From positions 3,658,001 through 3,722,000 of the forward strand of contig NZ_CP060007.1 in NCBI RefSeq assembly GCF_014168535.1: a stretch of 64,000 bases of DNA, given 5' to 3'. The DNA comes from Lacibacter sediminis (lineage in GTDB: Bacteria; Bacteroidota; Bacteroidia; Chitinophagales; Chitinophagaceae). Positions 9,511 to 18,049 of this stretch are shown piece by piece (position 1 is the stretch's first letter; each line of letters begins with the position of its first letter). Position numbers and translations under genes: made by a program. Under the pieces are notes generated by a model, which worked only from the letters and a program-made list of their open reading frames with translations, was not told the origin of the DNA and made no database searches.

Positions 9511-10863
9511 ATGCCACAGCAAAATGAACAATACGAAAGCAAGGAATCGTTCTATCATTTAGACCTTTGTTGTCGTATGGCAGCAGAAAAAGTTGGAAAG
9601 GCATCATTTGAGAGCTGGACAAACGGAGATTACCTGCGTTTAAGTGGTCAGCTTTTCAGACAAACGAATGTGCAAATAAGCCCAAGTACATTGAAGCGTA
9701 TTTTCGGCAAGCTCAAAACAACCGACAGGTATTATCCTCAAAAAGCAACACGTGATGCACTTGTGCAATACAATGGCTATAATGATTGGGATACATTTGT
9801 AGCAAAATACCCTAAACCTGTTGCAACGAAAGAAGAAGAGCCGGTTGATGAGTCAACAAAAAATATCTCAGCAAAAACCGTTTCTAAAAAAGGAAGGAAT
9901 ATCTACATAATAGCTGCGTTAATATTCATCGCTGTGATTATTTTTTGGGCTTTGCAAAAAAACAAATCAGTCCAAACCGTTACTTCTGCTGATGTCGACT
10001 TGCTTTGCAGTAAGCCGGAAGGTGAAGCACCTCACTCAACTACATTTACCATAAAACTTGCAAATAGTTTTAAAGGAGATAAAGACAAGTTTACGATTGA
10101 TTTTGGTGATAATCATCGGGAGAAAGAAATAGATGACGGTTTAACCATTTCACATTATTATGAAGTACCCGGCCGATACTATGCACGTTTGAAATACAAT
10201 GGAACTCCGGTTGACTCTGTATCGGTTTATCTCAAAACAAACGGGTGGACAGCTACCGCACAATTACAATTCGATACTTCAAAAGTGTATCCCGTTAACA
10301 TTAATCGCTATACCAAAACCGGCAAGCTTGAAGTAACGGCAAACGAAGTAAGCTCCGCAGGTGTTGACACAAGCAAAGCCTTCTTTGTGCATTTTGTAAA
10401 CACAAAACCGTTACCTGTTGATGCTGATAATTTTGAATTAAATCTGTGGGTAAGCACCTCTCTTCCACGCCCGGGAATACGTTGTTCGCAAGCGGATATA
10501 ACAATTTATGGTGAACAATCGAGTCACGTTGCCAGGTTCATCAAACCAGGTTGTGTAACCTGGGCATTACTGAATTTTTCCGAAATTCATCATGAAGGCG
10601 AAAGAGAAGACCTGAGTTTTCTTGGCGTAGATCTCACTGCAGGTGGTCGAATAAAATTGAAAGTTGTTAATAAGAAAGCCACCCTTTTTATTAATGACAA
10701 AATAGTTCATGAAACCGCTTATCGTATTCCACTGAAGAAATTCTATGGTATGCGTATAACTTTTGGTGGGATTGGTGTTATCGATGGATTTGCTTTAAAA
10801 GATCTCAAGACTGGGAAAATATACTCAGAAGGGTTAACGAATATCGGATCTCAATCTCAATAA
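9511..10863 (+). CDS. Membrane-tethered putative regulator: N-terminal HTH-like domain, TM, PKD-like and lectin-like C-terminus
   Basis: 450 residues. Residues 1-100 match a Bacteroidota-restricted N-terminal module seen before membrane segments. It includes ISPSTLKRIFGKLKT, a helix resembling a DNA-recognition helix, then YYPQKATRDALVQYNGYNDW. Residues 131-148 form a single membrane helix. After it come a PKD-like beta domain (about 162-245, DFGD and HYYEVPGRYYARLKY) and a concanavalin/LamG-like domain to the end. Predicted topology is DNA-binding domain inside, ligand-sensing domains outside. It is divergent from susC, which suggests direct control of the SusCD operon. Function is inferred from architecture and position only. 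A TATTTTG sequence lies 6 bases before the ATG. Confidence 0.6.
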   Translation: MPQQNEQYESKESFYHLDLCCRMAAEKVGKASFESWTNGDYLRLSGQLFRQTNVQISPSTLKRIFGKLKTTDRYYPQKATRDALVQYNGYNDWDTFVAKYPKPVATKEEEPVDESTKNISAKTVSKKGRNIYIIAALIFIAVIIFWALQKNKSVQTVTSADVDLLCSKPEGEAPHSTTFTIKLANSFKGDKDKFTIDFGDNHREKEIDDGLTISHYYEVPGRYYARLKYNGTPVDSVSVYLKTNGWTATAQLQFDTSKVYPVNINRYTKTGKLEVTANEVSSAGVDTSKAFFVHFVNTKPLPVDADNFELNLWVSTSLPRPGIRCSQADITIYGEQSSHVARFIKPGCVTWALLNFSEIHHEGEREDLSFLGVDLTAGGRIKLKVVNKKATLFINDKIVHETAYRIPLKKFYGMRITFGGIGVIDGFALKDLKTGKIYSEGLTNIGSQSQ

Positions 10864-10868
10864 TATTA

Positions 10869-10906
10869 TTAACCAGCTGAACTATACTGGTTCGAAAGCT
10901 GGTTAA
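10869..10906 (+). terminator. Hairpin directly after the membrane regulator gene
   Basis: 10-bp arms TTAACCAGCT / AGCTGGTTAA with an 18-base loop, six bases after the stop codon. It has no T-tract, so it may be an RNA-stability hairpin rather than a terminator on its own. Confidence 0.45.
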
Positions 10907-10914
10907 TCCTGTTT

Positions 10915-10949
10915 AAAAGACAACCCGACTTTTTGAAGGGTTGTCTTTT
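10915..10949 (+). terminator. Strong terminator hairpin, probably bidirectional
   Basis: Perfect 12-bp arms AAAAGACAACCC / GGGTTGTCTTTT around an 11-base loop. It is A-rich on the left and T-rich on the right, so it can terminate in either direction. The stem is closely similar to the terminator of the tmRNA at 40.77 kb. Confidence 0.8.
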
Positions 10950-11446
10950 AAGGTGTGGAGAAAAGAGAACCGAATGTGAACCATTTGAGGGAAGATTTGT
11001 CAATTTTAGTAAATCTGGATTCGTTGCTACAAAGTTGTTAAGCATCGCAGATAACTTTTTGAAAGAAGACTGAGGATAACCAAAAACTCCTTTCACCCCA
11101 TTAACTCAGTTACCAAATAGACAAAACTTTTACAGGCATCCAAGTAAGCTCTGCTTCAGCTCCGGTAATAGGCGATCTTCTCTATAATCTTGTTGTACTA
11201 ATGCTATTACAGATTAGTGAAGCCAAACAAATCTACCCTTCAAATCAGATATTCATAATCACCAGACTTCTGATAATCTATCAGTTAATAAATTTTCAGT
11301 CCATCCCGAATGAATCCGAAATTAAATACCTGAATCAAATATGATTACTGTTACACTGTCATCTCTCCGACATTTCAGCAACTTGCTTAAGGTAATTTTC
11401 CGGTTTGAATTTGTAACTTTAAACAAACCCTCAATTTCAGAGCTAA

Positions 11447-14191
11447 ATGGTCGACTCGTCAGATCATAAACAATTAGCAGAAAGCCTGCTTGCTCAGGTA
11501 GCAGATGCCACCCTTGGTCTTTCTGGCCATGATTTTATAGTTGAACTCGCAAAGAAAATACCTCCTATTATTAATATGCGCTATTGCTTTGTTGTAGAGT
11601 GCGCCAACAAGGAAAAAACAAGGTTACGTACCGTTGCCTTTGTTGAGGGCGACAAAGTGCTGGATAATATTGAATATAATACCGCAGAATCAGCATGCAG
11701 TATGGTCGTAAATGGCGATGCATACTATTTACCAAAAGGTGTCAAAAAATTCCATCAGGGAACAGCAGGAATTGAAGCATATGTGGCCGTTCCTATCATC
11801 AGCAAACTCACAGGTGAAATGCTTGGTCATATTGCTGCATCAGATCCAAACCCGATAACTGATAAAAAAAACCGGGTAGCTATTCTTAAAATTTTTGCAG
11901 CACAACTGGCAAGTGAACTGGAGCGAATGCAATCTGAAAAAGAACTCGAACAAAAAAAATATGACATCGAATTATACCGGCAAACCTTACGCAATCTTCA
12001 CGAAGCAGTATTTTGGGTGAATGCCAACGGTAATATCATTGAAGTAAATGAAATGGCAACTCACATGACGGGAAGAAGTCGTGACGAATTGCTAACTATG
12101 AAAGTACCTGAACTTAACCCGTCTGAAATTGTTCAGGATTTTCCTGGGTTCTGGAAAAAACTAAGGAAAGCAAAAAAAATTACGTTTGAAGCAAAACATC
12201 TTCACAAAGAAGGTTATTTCTACGAAGTTGAAATAACAGGAAATTATATCGAATATAACGGACAGGAGTTTTCGTGCAGTATTGTAAGAGATATACGTAA
12301 AAAGAAAAAGGAAGAAGATATATTACGCATCATTTCCGAAGGCACTGCAGCTCTCACAGGTATGGATTACCTGCAAGGGCTCACAAAAATTGTTACCGAA
12401 GTTTTAGGTGTTCGTTATGCACTTGTATCTGAATGTGCCAATGAAGAAAAAACGAGAGTACGTACCATTTCATATGTTGATCGTAAACAAGTGCTGGAAA
12501 ATATTGAATATGATCTTGAAGGCACACCTTGCCAATATGTAATGAATGGAAAAGATTATTTCTGTGCTGACGAACTTGAAAAAAGCTTCCCGGGCGAAAA
12601 AGGTATTCAATCATATATAGCTGTTCCCATTAACAGCCCTGAAACAGGTGAAGTATTGGGACATATTGCTGCTCTGGATAGTGTCCCTATGACGAGCGAT
12701 CAGAACCAATCAAACATACTCCGCATTTTTGCCGCAAGAGCAGGCGCTGAAATGGACAGACTGGCTGCACTGAAAAAACTGGAAGAACTCAACAAAGCAT
12801 TAGACCTTAGTTTAAAAGAAAGTGATCAACGTTATAAAGATTTGTTTGAACAGGCACCAATTGCTTATGTACATGAAGGTCTCGATTCGAAATTTATAAA
12901 AGCAAACAGGGCGGCCCTTAAAATATTAGGGGTTAAGCCGGAGGAAGTGCCTTTTACTTATGGCAGTTCACTTGTACCCAACACTCCTGATGCACAGCAA
13001 CGGCTTAATGAAGCGTTTGCTTCTATTGGAAGAGGAACGGACACAAGTGGAATTGTACTTGAATTGAGGCGCAAAGATACAGGAGCTCCAATATGGATAC
13101 AATGGTGGTCGAACCCGGATGTTGGTGGACAATTTACAAGAACAATGTTCATTGATATTACTGAACGTGTGTTGATGGAACAGGAACAGGTCCGTTTAAA
13201 AGCGCAGAACCAATATCTGCAGGAAGAAATTAAATACAATCACAACTTTGAAGATATTGTGAGCACCAGCAAAAACTTTCATAAGGTATTGCAGCAAATT
13301 GAACAGGTGGCTTCCACTGACGCAACTGTTTTAATACTTGGAGAATCGGGAACCGGAAAGGAATTAATTGCAAGGGCCATTCACAATATCAGCAAACGCA
13401 ACAAACGTCCTTTGGTAAAAGTAAACTGTGCTACACTTCCTGCCAATCTGATCGAAAGTGAATTGTTTGGTCATGAACGAGGTGCATTTACAGGTGCTAT
13501 GGAAAGAAAGATCGGTCGTTTTGAGTTGGCGGATACAGGTACAATTTTCTTAGATGAAATTGGAGAGCTGCCGGTTGAATTGCAGGCAAAACTGCTGCGT
13601 GTATTGCAGGAAGGTGAATTTGAACGATTGGGCAATCCTAAAACAATGAAAGTAAACGTTCGCATTATTGCAGCTACTAATCGAAATCTTCAAACAGCCA
13701 TCGAGAAAAAAGAATTTCGTGAAGATCTCTATTACCGCCTGAACGTTTTCCCCATCATCACTCCACCATTGCGTGACCGTAAAGAAGATATTCCATTACT
13801 CCTAAAACATTTCATCCGTAAGCATGAAACAAAAATGGGCAGAAAAATAACTGAAGTTGCTCCGGATGTTTTAAATGCCCTTCACCAATACAGCTGGCCT
13901 GGCAATGTTCGTGAACTGGAGAATTTAATTGAACGTGCATTGATCCTTTCGAAAGGTTCTGTCCTTGAATATGGCGATTGGATACCTGCAGCTTCCGGAA
14001 TATCGACAGCACATCAGACTTCGTCATCAAAACAAACCTTAGAAGATGTTGAAAAGGACCACATCATCGAAACCTTACAAAGAACCAACTGGAAAGTAAG
14101 TGGCGAAAAAGGAGCTGCAAAAATTTTAGGTCTTAATGCCACAACACTGGAAGCACGTATGAAAAAACTCGGCATCACAAGGCCAAAATGA
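11447..14191 (+). CDS. Sigma-54-dependent transcriptional activator with GAF-PAS-GAF-PAS sensor
   Basis: 914 residues, apparently cytoplasmic. The sensor region is GAF (about 15-160), PAS (175-290), GAF (290-440), PAS (460-575). The two GAF domains are clear duplicates ([14 protein letters not shown] versus [14 protein letters not shown]). The central AAA+ domain has Walker A GESGTGKE (632-639), the sigma-54 contact loop GAFTGA (679-684) and Walker B IFLDEIGE (700-707). The C-terminus (about 870-914) is a Fis-type helix-turn-helix. Such proteins bind palindromic upstream sites and open sigma-54 promoters. Two palindromes lie 100 bases downstream of this gene and are candidate sites. The signal is unknown; there is no receiver domain, so it is probably not part of a two-component system. 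Confidence 0.95.
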   Translation: MVDSSDHKQLAESLLAQVADATLGLSGHDFIVELAKKIPPIINMRYCFVVECANKEKTRLRTVAFVEGDKVLDNIEYNTAESACSMVVNGDAYYLPKGVKKFHQGTAGIEAYVAVPIISKLTGEMLGHIAASDPNPITDKKNRVAILKIFAAQLASELERMQSEKELEQKKYDIELYRQTLRNLHEAVFWVNANGNIIEVNEMATHMTGRSRDELLTMKVPELNPSEIVQDFPGFWKKLRKAKKITFEAKHLHKEGYFYEVEITGNYIEYNGQEFSCSIVRDIRKKKKEEDILRIISEGTAALTGMDYLQGLTKIVTEVLGVRYALVSECANEEKTRVRTISYVDRKQVLENIEYDLEGTPCQYVMNGKDYFCADELEKSFPGEKGIQSYIAVPINSPETGEVLGHIAALDSVPMTSDQNQSNILRIFAARAGAEMDRLAALKKLEELNKALDLSLKESDQRYKDLFEQAPIAYVHEGLDSKFIKANRAALKILGVKPEEVPFTYGSSLVPNTPDAQQRLNEAFASIGRGTDTSGIVLELRRKDTGAPIWIQWWSNPDVGGQFTRTMFIDITERVLMEQEQVRLKAQNQYLQEEIKYNHNFEDIVSTSKNFHKVLQQIEQVASTDATVLILGESGTGKELIARAIHNISKRNKRPLVKVNCATLPANLIESELFGHERGAFTGAMERKIGRFELADTGTIFLDEIGELPVELQAKLLRVLQEGEFERLGNPKTMKVNVRIIAATNRNLQTAIEKKEFREDLYYRLNVFPIITPPLRDRKEDIPLLLKHFIRKHETKMGRKITEVAPDVLNALHQYSWPGNVRELENLIERALILSKGSVLEYGDWIPAASGISTAHQTSSSKQTLEDVEKDHIIETLQRTNWKVSGEKGAAKILGLNATTLEARMKKLGITRPK

Positions 14192-14216
14192 TGCTTTACT
14201 ATCTCATAAAATATCC

Positions 14217-14243
14217 AGCCATCCACAACGGATGGCTTTTTTT
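14217..14243 (+). terminator. Rho-independent terminator of the sigma-54 activator gene
   Basis: 8-bp perfect stem AGCCATCC / GGATGGCT with 5-base loop, followed by a T-run, 25 bases after the stop codon. Confidence 0.9.
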
Positions 14244-14292
14244 CATCTTTCAATAAAAAAAAAGAACGACCAGAATATTCCCAAAGGAAAAA

Positions 14293-14327
14293 TCCCAATC
14301 TAATGGGAAAGTCCCAACAGATTGGGA
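14293..14327. promoter_or_regulatory. Two tandem palindromic sites TCCCA-N6-TGGGA (candidate activator-binding sites)
   Basis: Site 1 at 14293-14308 and site 2 at 14312-14327 each read TCCCA-N6-TGGGA with different 6-base spacers. Their centres are 19 bases apart, about two DNA turns. A further TCCCA half-site is at 14279-14283. The outer sequences also pair with each other (ATCCCAATCT / AGATTGGGAT). Position between an enhancer-binding protein gene and the next operon, about 145 bases before a possible -24/-12 promoter, is typical of upstream activator sequences. Binding is inferred. Confidence 0.5.
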
Positions 14328-14428
14328 TGAAAAGACACTCAACAATTTGCAAAAGACACAAGTAAAAAATCACGAAACCCTTTACTGCAAAGCATTTCAG
14401 GGCAACCACGGTTCTCCGAAATAAATGC

Positions 14429-14442
14429 GGCATAGCGTTGGC
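14429..14442 (+). promoter_or_regulatory. Possible sigma-54 (-24/-12) promoter element
   Basis: GG at 14429-14430 and GC at 14441-14442 are separated by exactly 10 bases, in the context CGGCAT-AGCGT-TGGCC. This keeps the invariant GG and GC of the TGGCAC-N5-TTGC consensus but mismatches three other positions. It would start transcription near 14454, favouring the ATG at 14471 as translation start. Confidence 0.35.
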
Positions 14443-14470
14443 CTTAAATACCATGCCGAAATTTTACATT

Positions 14471-14815
14471 ATGCCAAAGCAAATTACAACTGAAGAATTT
14501 CAAACGAAAGTAACGGAGAGCAAATTTTTATGCGTGGTGAAATTTAAAACTAAATGGAGCGGAGCCTCTCAGATAGTGGAACCATTTTACAAAGAATTAT
14601 CGATCACCTACCGTGGTGTAGCCAATTTTTTTATTGTAGATACAGAGCACGATAACAGCCTTGCTGAACGCTTCGGCATTATGGAACTCCCTACGATCCT
14701 GCTGTTTAAAAAAGGAACTGTGGTTGATCATACAATAGGATTAACATCAAAACAGCTGTTGATCGAAAAAATAGAACATGCACTTTTTGACAACACAGAT
14801 GAAAAAACTAACTAA
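14471..14815 (+). CDS. Thioredoxin-fold protein lacking the active-site cysteines
   Basis: 114 residues from the ATG at 14471; an in-frame ATG at 14453 would add six residues. The fold is recognisable: beta-strand FLCVVKFKTKW, helix, DTEHDNSLAERFGIMELPTILLFKKG with the cis-proline loop Leu-Pro-Thr, and a C-terminal helix. The usual Trp-Cys-Gly-Pro-Cys is Trp-Ser-Gly-Ala-Ser (29-33), so it cannot be a dithiol oxidoreductase. A binding or scaffold role is more likely. It starts a three-gene group with a 73-residue protein and a Crp-family regulator, possibly under sigma-54 control. Family assignment is firm; function is unknown. Confidence 0.8.
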   Translation: MPKQITTEEFQTKVTESKFLCVVKFKTKWSGASQIVEPFYKELSITYRGVANFFIVDTEHDNSLAERFGIMELPTILLFKKGTVVDHTIGLTSKQLLIEKIEHALFDNTDEKTN

Positions 14816-14827
14816 ATCACATTTGTT

Positions 14828-15049
14828 ATGCGTAACGATCTAAAAGCATGGTACCAACAGCATTTCGGAAGTTTTACCTCTTTACAGCTGTTTGAAATTG
14901 AAGAAATGAGTGAATACGAGCTGGGCCTGATACAGCTGCCTGATGTCAATTACAAAAACAACAAAACAGTGGCAACATTACTTTTTGCAGAGAGTCACAG
15001 AGAATTAAAAACAATTCTGCAAACAGTTATCAATCGCATCGCAAACTGA
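14828..15049 (+). CDS. Small protein of unknown function (73 residues)
   Basis: Acidic N-terminal half (EIEEMSEYELGLIQLPD), no signal peptide, no membrane segment, no motif I recognise. It starts 12 bases after the thioredoxin-like gene and lies 44 bases before the Crp-family gene, so it is very probably co-transcribed with both. Its codon use resembles the neighbours, and the compact spacing supports a real gene. Confidence 0.6.
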   Translation: MRNDLKAWYQQHFGSFTSLQLFEIEEMSEYELGLIQLPDVNYKNNKTVATLLFAESHRELKTILQTVINRIAN

Positions 15050-15093
15050 ACAGACCATTAATCATAAACATTAAACCTTTAAAACAGAAAACC

Positions 15094-15777
15094 ATGTCAC
15101 CGGAAATTAAGTATGCTTATTTAAAAAGCCACCCTCTCTTTGCTAATGCAACTGAGCAAAGCATTCAACAGGCTTCTGATTTAATGAAAGTAAAAACCAT
15201 TTACCGTAATGAAAGCTTTGGGTATGGAGATGCGAGCTTCAGCAAGATATTTCTGCTCATCCAGGGAAAAATAAAAATTGCCGAGATCAACAACGACGAC
15301 AGCAGTGAGCTTATCAAAGACATTTTAACGGCACCTGATATTTTCGGTGACTTGAGTATGGAAGGCAATACAGTTATTGATGAATATGCTGAAGCACTTA
15401 CAGCAAATACAGTGGTGTGCATCTTCACTATTGGTGATCTGAAGCAGATAATGCATCACAACCCCGCAATTGCAATAGCATACGCAAATCTGGTCAATAA
15501 AAAATTACGCAAACTTGAATCAAAGCATTCCGACCTGGTATTTCGTGATGCAAAGAGCCGCCTGATCCGTTTTATCAAAAACTGGGCTATGACGGATGGC
15601 AACCGTGTTGGTGATAAAATTATCCTCAATAATTATTTAACGCATACTGACATTGCGAATGTAATTGCAACAAGCAGACAAAGTGTAAATGTGCTTTTTA
15701 ATGAACTGAGAGATGAGGGGCTTTTATTTTACAACCGTAAACACATTGAACTGAACGATCAGTTCATCTGGAATTAA
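15094..15777 (+). CDS. Crp/Fnr family transcriptional regulator
   Basis: 227 residues. An N-terminal cyclic-nucleotide-binding fold (about 10-125, with FLLIQGKIKIAEI and DIFGDLSMEG) is followed by a long dimerisation helix and a winged helix-turn-helix (about 145-225; LTHTDIANVIATSRQSVNVL recognition region). No Fnr-type cysteine cluster is present, so it is not an iron-sulfur oxygen sensor of the Fnr kind. It is the third gene of the thioredoxin-like operon, and the alpha-glucan cluster starts 165 bases downstream on the same strand. Control of that cluster is plausible but unproven. Confidence 0.9.
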   Translation: MSPEIKYAYLKSHPLFANATEQSIQQASDLMKVKTIYRNESFGYGDASFSKIFLLIQGKIKIAEINNDDSSELIKDILTAPDIFGDLSMEGNTVIDEYAEALTANTVVCIFTIGDLKQIMHHNPAIAIAYANLVNKKLRKLESKHSDLVFRDAKSRLIRFIKNWAMTDGNRVGDKIILNNYLTHTDIANVIATSRQSVNVLFNELRDEGLLFYNRKHIELNDQFIWN

Positions 15778-15885
15778 GCAATTAATTTACTATAACTGTA
15801 AATAACAAGACAGTATAACCGTACCATGCCAATTAGCTTTGCATTCATTAAACCTTTCTCACAGATTGATTTAGGGTTAGGAAAT

Positions 15886-15911
15886 AATGGTTCTGTTTCC
15901 ACAGAGCCATT
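15886..15911 (+). terminator. Hairpin between the Crp-family gene and the alpha-glucan cluster
   Basis: 11-bp stem with one G-U pair (AATGGTTCTGT / ACAGAGCCATT) and a 4-base loop, ending 31 bases before the GH57 start codon. Only a weak T-stretch follows, so it may be a leaky terminator or a leader hairpin of the downstream operon. Confidence 0.4.
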
Positions 15912-15942
15912 CTTCTGAAATTCTTAACAACCGGATCTAAAT

Positions 15943-17169
15943 ATGCCATTTGTATCATTCATATTCAGGGTGCATCAACCTTATGCGTTAGCAAACTATA
16001 CATCCAGAGATGTAGGGTTGCTTCATAATTATTTTGACGAAGAAGCTACTGTTGCTCAACTAAACCGTATTGCTGAAGATTGTCTTATGCCTGCCAACCG
16101 CCTTCTATTAAAATTAATCAAAGAGTACGGGGGAAATTTCAAAGCAGCATTTTCAATCAGTGGAATTATGTTTGAACTACTGGAGCTTTACCGTCCTGAT
16201 GTGCTGGAACAATTTAAACGCCTTGTAAAAACAGGTTGTGTTGAAATACTTGGAGAGTCATGTAACAATTCTGCAAGCTGGCTCTATTCACGTACCGAAT
16301 TTAAACGCCAGGTAGAAAAACATAAAGCGATAGTTGAGGAATTGCTCAACGTAACTCCAACAGTGTTCCGAAATACAGAACTGATCCATGATAATAATCT
16401 AGCAACCTTTATTCATTCACTTGGTTTTGAAGGAATGTTCTGTGAATCTGTCGATCAGTTACTGCATCAGCGTTCACGAAACAAAACCTATACCAGTCCT
16501 GGTAATAAAATTCCGCTATTGCTCCGTAACTTCAGGATGAGTGATGATATTGCATTTCGTTTTGCTGATGAAGAATGGCCAGAGTGTCCATTGACAGCCG
16601 AAAAATTTGCATCATGGATACATGCACATCCCGCAGACACAGAATGTATCAACCTGATGCTCGACTATCAAACCTTTGGCATTTACAAAACAAAAGAAAC
16701 AGGCATTTTTGATTTTCTTGAAGCCTTGCCCGGCCACATTTTACAAAACCCCGATTGGTTGTTTGCAACGCCTACAGCAATACTTCCCACATATCCATCA
16801 AACGATGTGTATGATGTGAGTGAAACCATTTCGTGGGCAACAAACGGAGGGAACAGCAGCAGCCGTTGTGAAAATGCGATGCAGAATAAAATGCTGCATA
16901 AAATTTTCAGTCTTGAAACGGCCATAAACAAAAGCAATAATCCGGAACTTAGAAAAACATGGAAATTGTTACAGGCATCCGACTACTTCAGTTATATGTC
17001 GCCGGAAAAATATACAATTCCCGACCCCTTGAATCCATATAATTCTGCAGAAGAAGCCTATCAAAACTATTTGAATATTGTTACCGATTTTGAATTACAA
17101 CTGATTAAACAGGGACTAGCCGATTATAAAGAATATAAACAGCCATTACATTATTCAACACTTTATTAA
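15943..17169 (+). CDS. Glycoside hydrolase family 57 protein (alpha-amylase / 4-alpha-glucanotransferase type)
   Basis: 408 residues, no signal peptide, so cytoplasmic. The GH57 signatures are visible: His-Gln-Pro (11-13), GE-S region (104-106), nucleophile region FRNTELI with Glu146, and the acid region LMLDYQTFG with Asp241. The family's usual Asp-Tyr-Glu-Thr-Phe-Gly-Glu-His is Asp-Tyr-Gln-Thr-Phe-Gly-Ile-Tyr here, so specificity may differ from classical members. A conserved ETISWA segment follows. It heads a four-gene cluster with only 6 bases to the next gene. Function is probably alpha-1,4-glucan hydrolysis or transfer on glycogen-like polymers. Confidence 0.85.
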   Translation: MPFVSFIFRVHQPYALANYTSRDVGLLHNYFDEEATVAQLNRIAEDCLMPANRLLLKLIKEYGGNFKAAFSISGIMFELLELYRPDVLEQFKRLVKTGCVEILGESCNNSASWLYSRTEFKRQVEKHKAIVEELLNVTPTVFRNTELIHDNNLATFIHSLGFEGMFCESVDQLLHQRSRNKTYTSPGNKIPLLLRNFRMSDDIAFRFADEEWPECPLTAEKFASWIHAHPADTECINLMLDYQTFGIYKTKETGIFDFLEALPGHILQNPDWLFATPTAILPTYPSNDVYDVSETISWATNGGNSSSRCENAMQNKMLHKIFSLETAINKSNNPELRKTWKLLQASDYFSYMSPEKYTIPDPLNPYNSAEEAYQNYLNIVTDFELQLIKQGLADYKEYKQPLHYSTLY

Positions 17170-17175
17170 AATGAT

Positions 17176-17982
17176 ATGAATCAAAAATTAAAAGGACAAA
17201 TAGCTATTGTTACAGGTGCCAGCAGTGGCATCGGCGCAGGTGTATCGAAAGAACTTGCAAAGGAAGGCGCAACAGTTGTGGTAAACTATCCCGTTATAAA
17301 CGGAAAAGAAATGGCTGAGAAAGTTGTAGCAGACATTGCCGCCAACAGTGGCAAAGCCATCAGCTACCAATGTGATGTAAGCAAAGAAGACCAGGTAAAG
17401 CAAATGTTCGCAGATGTCGTCAACCAATTTGGAACAGTTGATATACTTATCAATAATGCAGGCTTGCAAAAAGATGCTCCTTTTACGGAAATGACATTGG
17501 ATCAATGGAACTTTGTTATTGGCGTTAATCTTACCGGCCAGTTTCTTTGTGCAAGAGAAGCTATTAAAGAATTTTTGCGCAGAGGTGTTAATGGTAAATC
17601 GAAAAGTGCAGGTAAGATCATTTGCATGAGCAGCGTACACGAAGTAATTCCATGGGCCGGTCATGCAAACTATGCAGCAAGCAAGGGAGGTGTAAATCTG
17701 ATGATGAAAACCATTGCACAGGAATATGCGCCAAAAAATATCCGTATCAATTCCATTGCTCCCGGCGCTATTGCTACTCCCATTAATCATGATGCATGGG
17801 ATACAAGCGAACATTTACAGCAGTTATTAAAACTTATTCCGCAAAAACGTGTTGGACAAGTAGAGGATATTGGCAAAGCTGCTGCCTGGCTGGCAAGTGA
17901 TGATGCAGATTATATTAACGGCACTACGCTGTTTGTAGATGGTGGTATGACGTTGTATCCGGGTTTTGAAGACAATGGTTAA
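17176..17982 (+). CDS. Short-chain dehydrogenase, glucose 1-dehydrogenase type
   Basis: 268 residues of a classical SDR. Cofactor motif TGASSGIG (13-20), NNAG (93-96), catalytic Ser153, Tyr166 and Lys170 (YAASK), and IRINSIAPGAI. It resembles bacterial glucose 1-dehydrogenases that oxidise glucose to gluconolactone with NAD(P). Its location between glucan-degrading enzymes supports glucose or another sugar as the substrate, though SDR specificity cannot be settled from sequence. The 3' end overlaps a possible early start of the next gene, whose better start is at 18050. Confidence 0.85.
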   Translation: MNQKLKGQIAIVTGASSGIGAGVSKELAKEGATVVVNYPVINGKEMAEKVVADIAANSGKAISYQCDVSKEDQVKQMFADVVNQFGTVDILINNAGLQKDAPFTEMTLDQWNFVIGVNLTGQFLCAREAIKEFLRRGVNGKSKSAGKIICMSSVHEVIPWAGHANYAASKGGVNLMMKTIAQEYAPKNIRINSIAPGAIATPINHDAWDTSEHLQQLLKLIPQKRVGQVEDIGKAAAWLASDDADYINGTTLFVDGGMTLYPGFEDNG

Positions 17983-18049
17983 GCTGGAAGATTGTCAAGA
18001 GAACTTAACGGGTAATTATAAAATAGAACCCTACATCAAAATAAAAAAA

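Larger units (their letters stand above)
10864..11446. other. 583-base intergenic region
   Basis: Apart from two hairpins at its left edge (10869-10906 and 10915-10949) and a short dyad (CTGATA-atc-TATCAG, 11270-11284) I see no gene. A 75-codon minus-strand frame at 10869-11096 covers both hairpins, matches no family I know and is not believed. The right end (11340-11446) must carry the promoter of the sigma-54 activator gene. No TAnnTTTG match stands out; the closest is TAACTTTA about 30 bases before the ATG. Confidence 0.6.

Noticed and set aside
10950..10992. Possible tRNA- or tmRNA-end remnant after the 10.9 kb hairpin
   Set aside because: Only TGGAG and scattered bases agree with the tmRNA end; the T-arm palindrome is missing.
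10869..11096. 75-codon minus-strand open frame in the 583-base gap
   Set aside because: It reads through two strong hairpins, has no recognisable homology and no promoter or conserved start.
11270..11284. Dyad CTGATA-atc-TATCAG upstream of the sigma-54 activator
   Set aside because: Single short AT-rich dyad, not repeated at other promoters; expected by chance in a 583-base gap.
17188..17814. 208-codon minus-strand open frame opposite the SDR gene
   Set aside because: Lies wholly antisense to a gene with complete SDR motifs; its translation is Cys/Ile-rich with no family resemblance.
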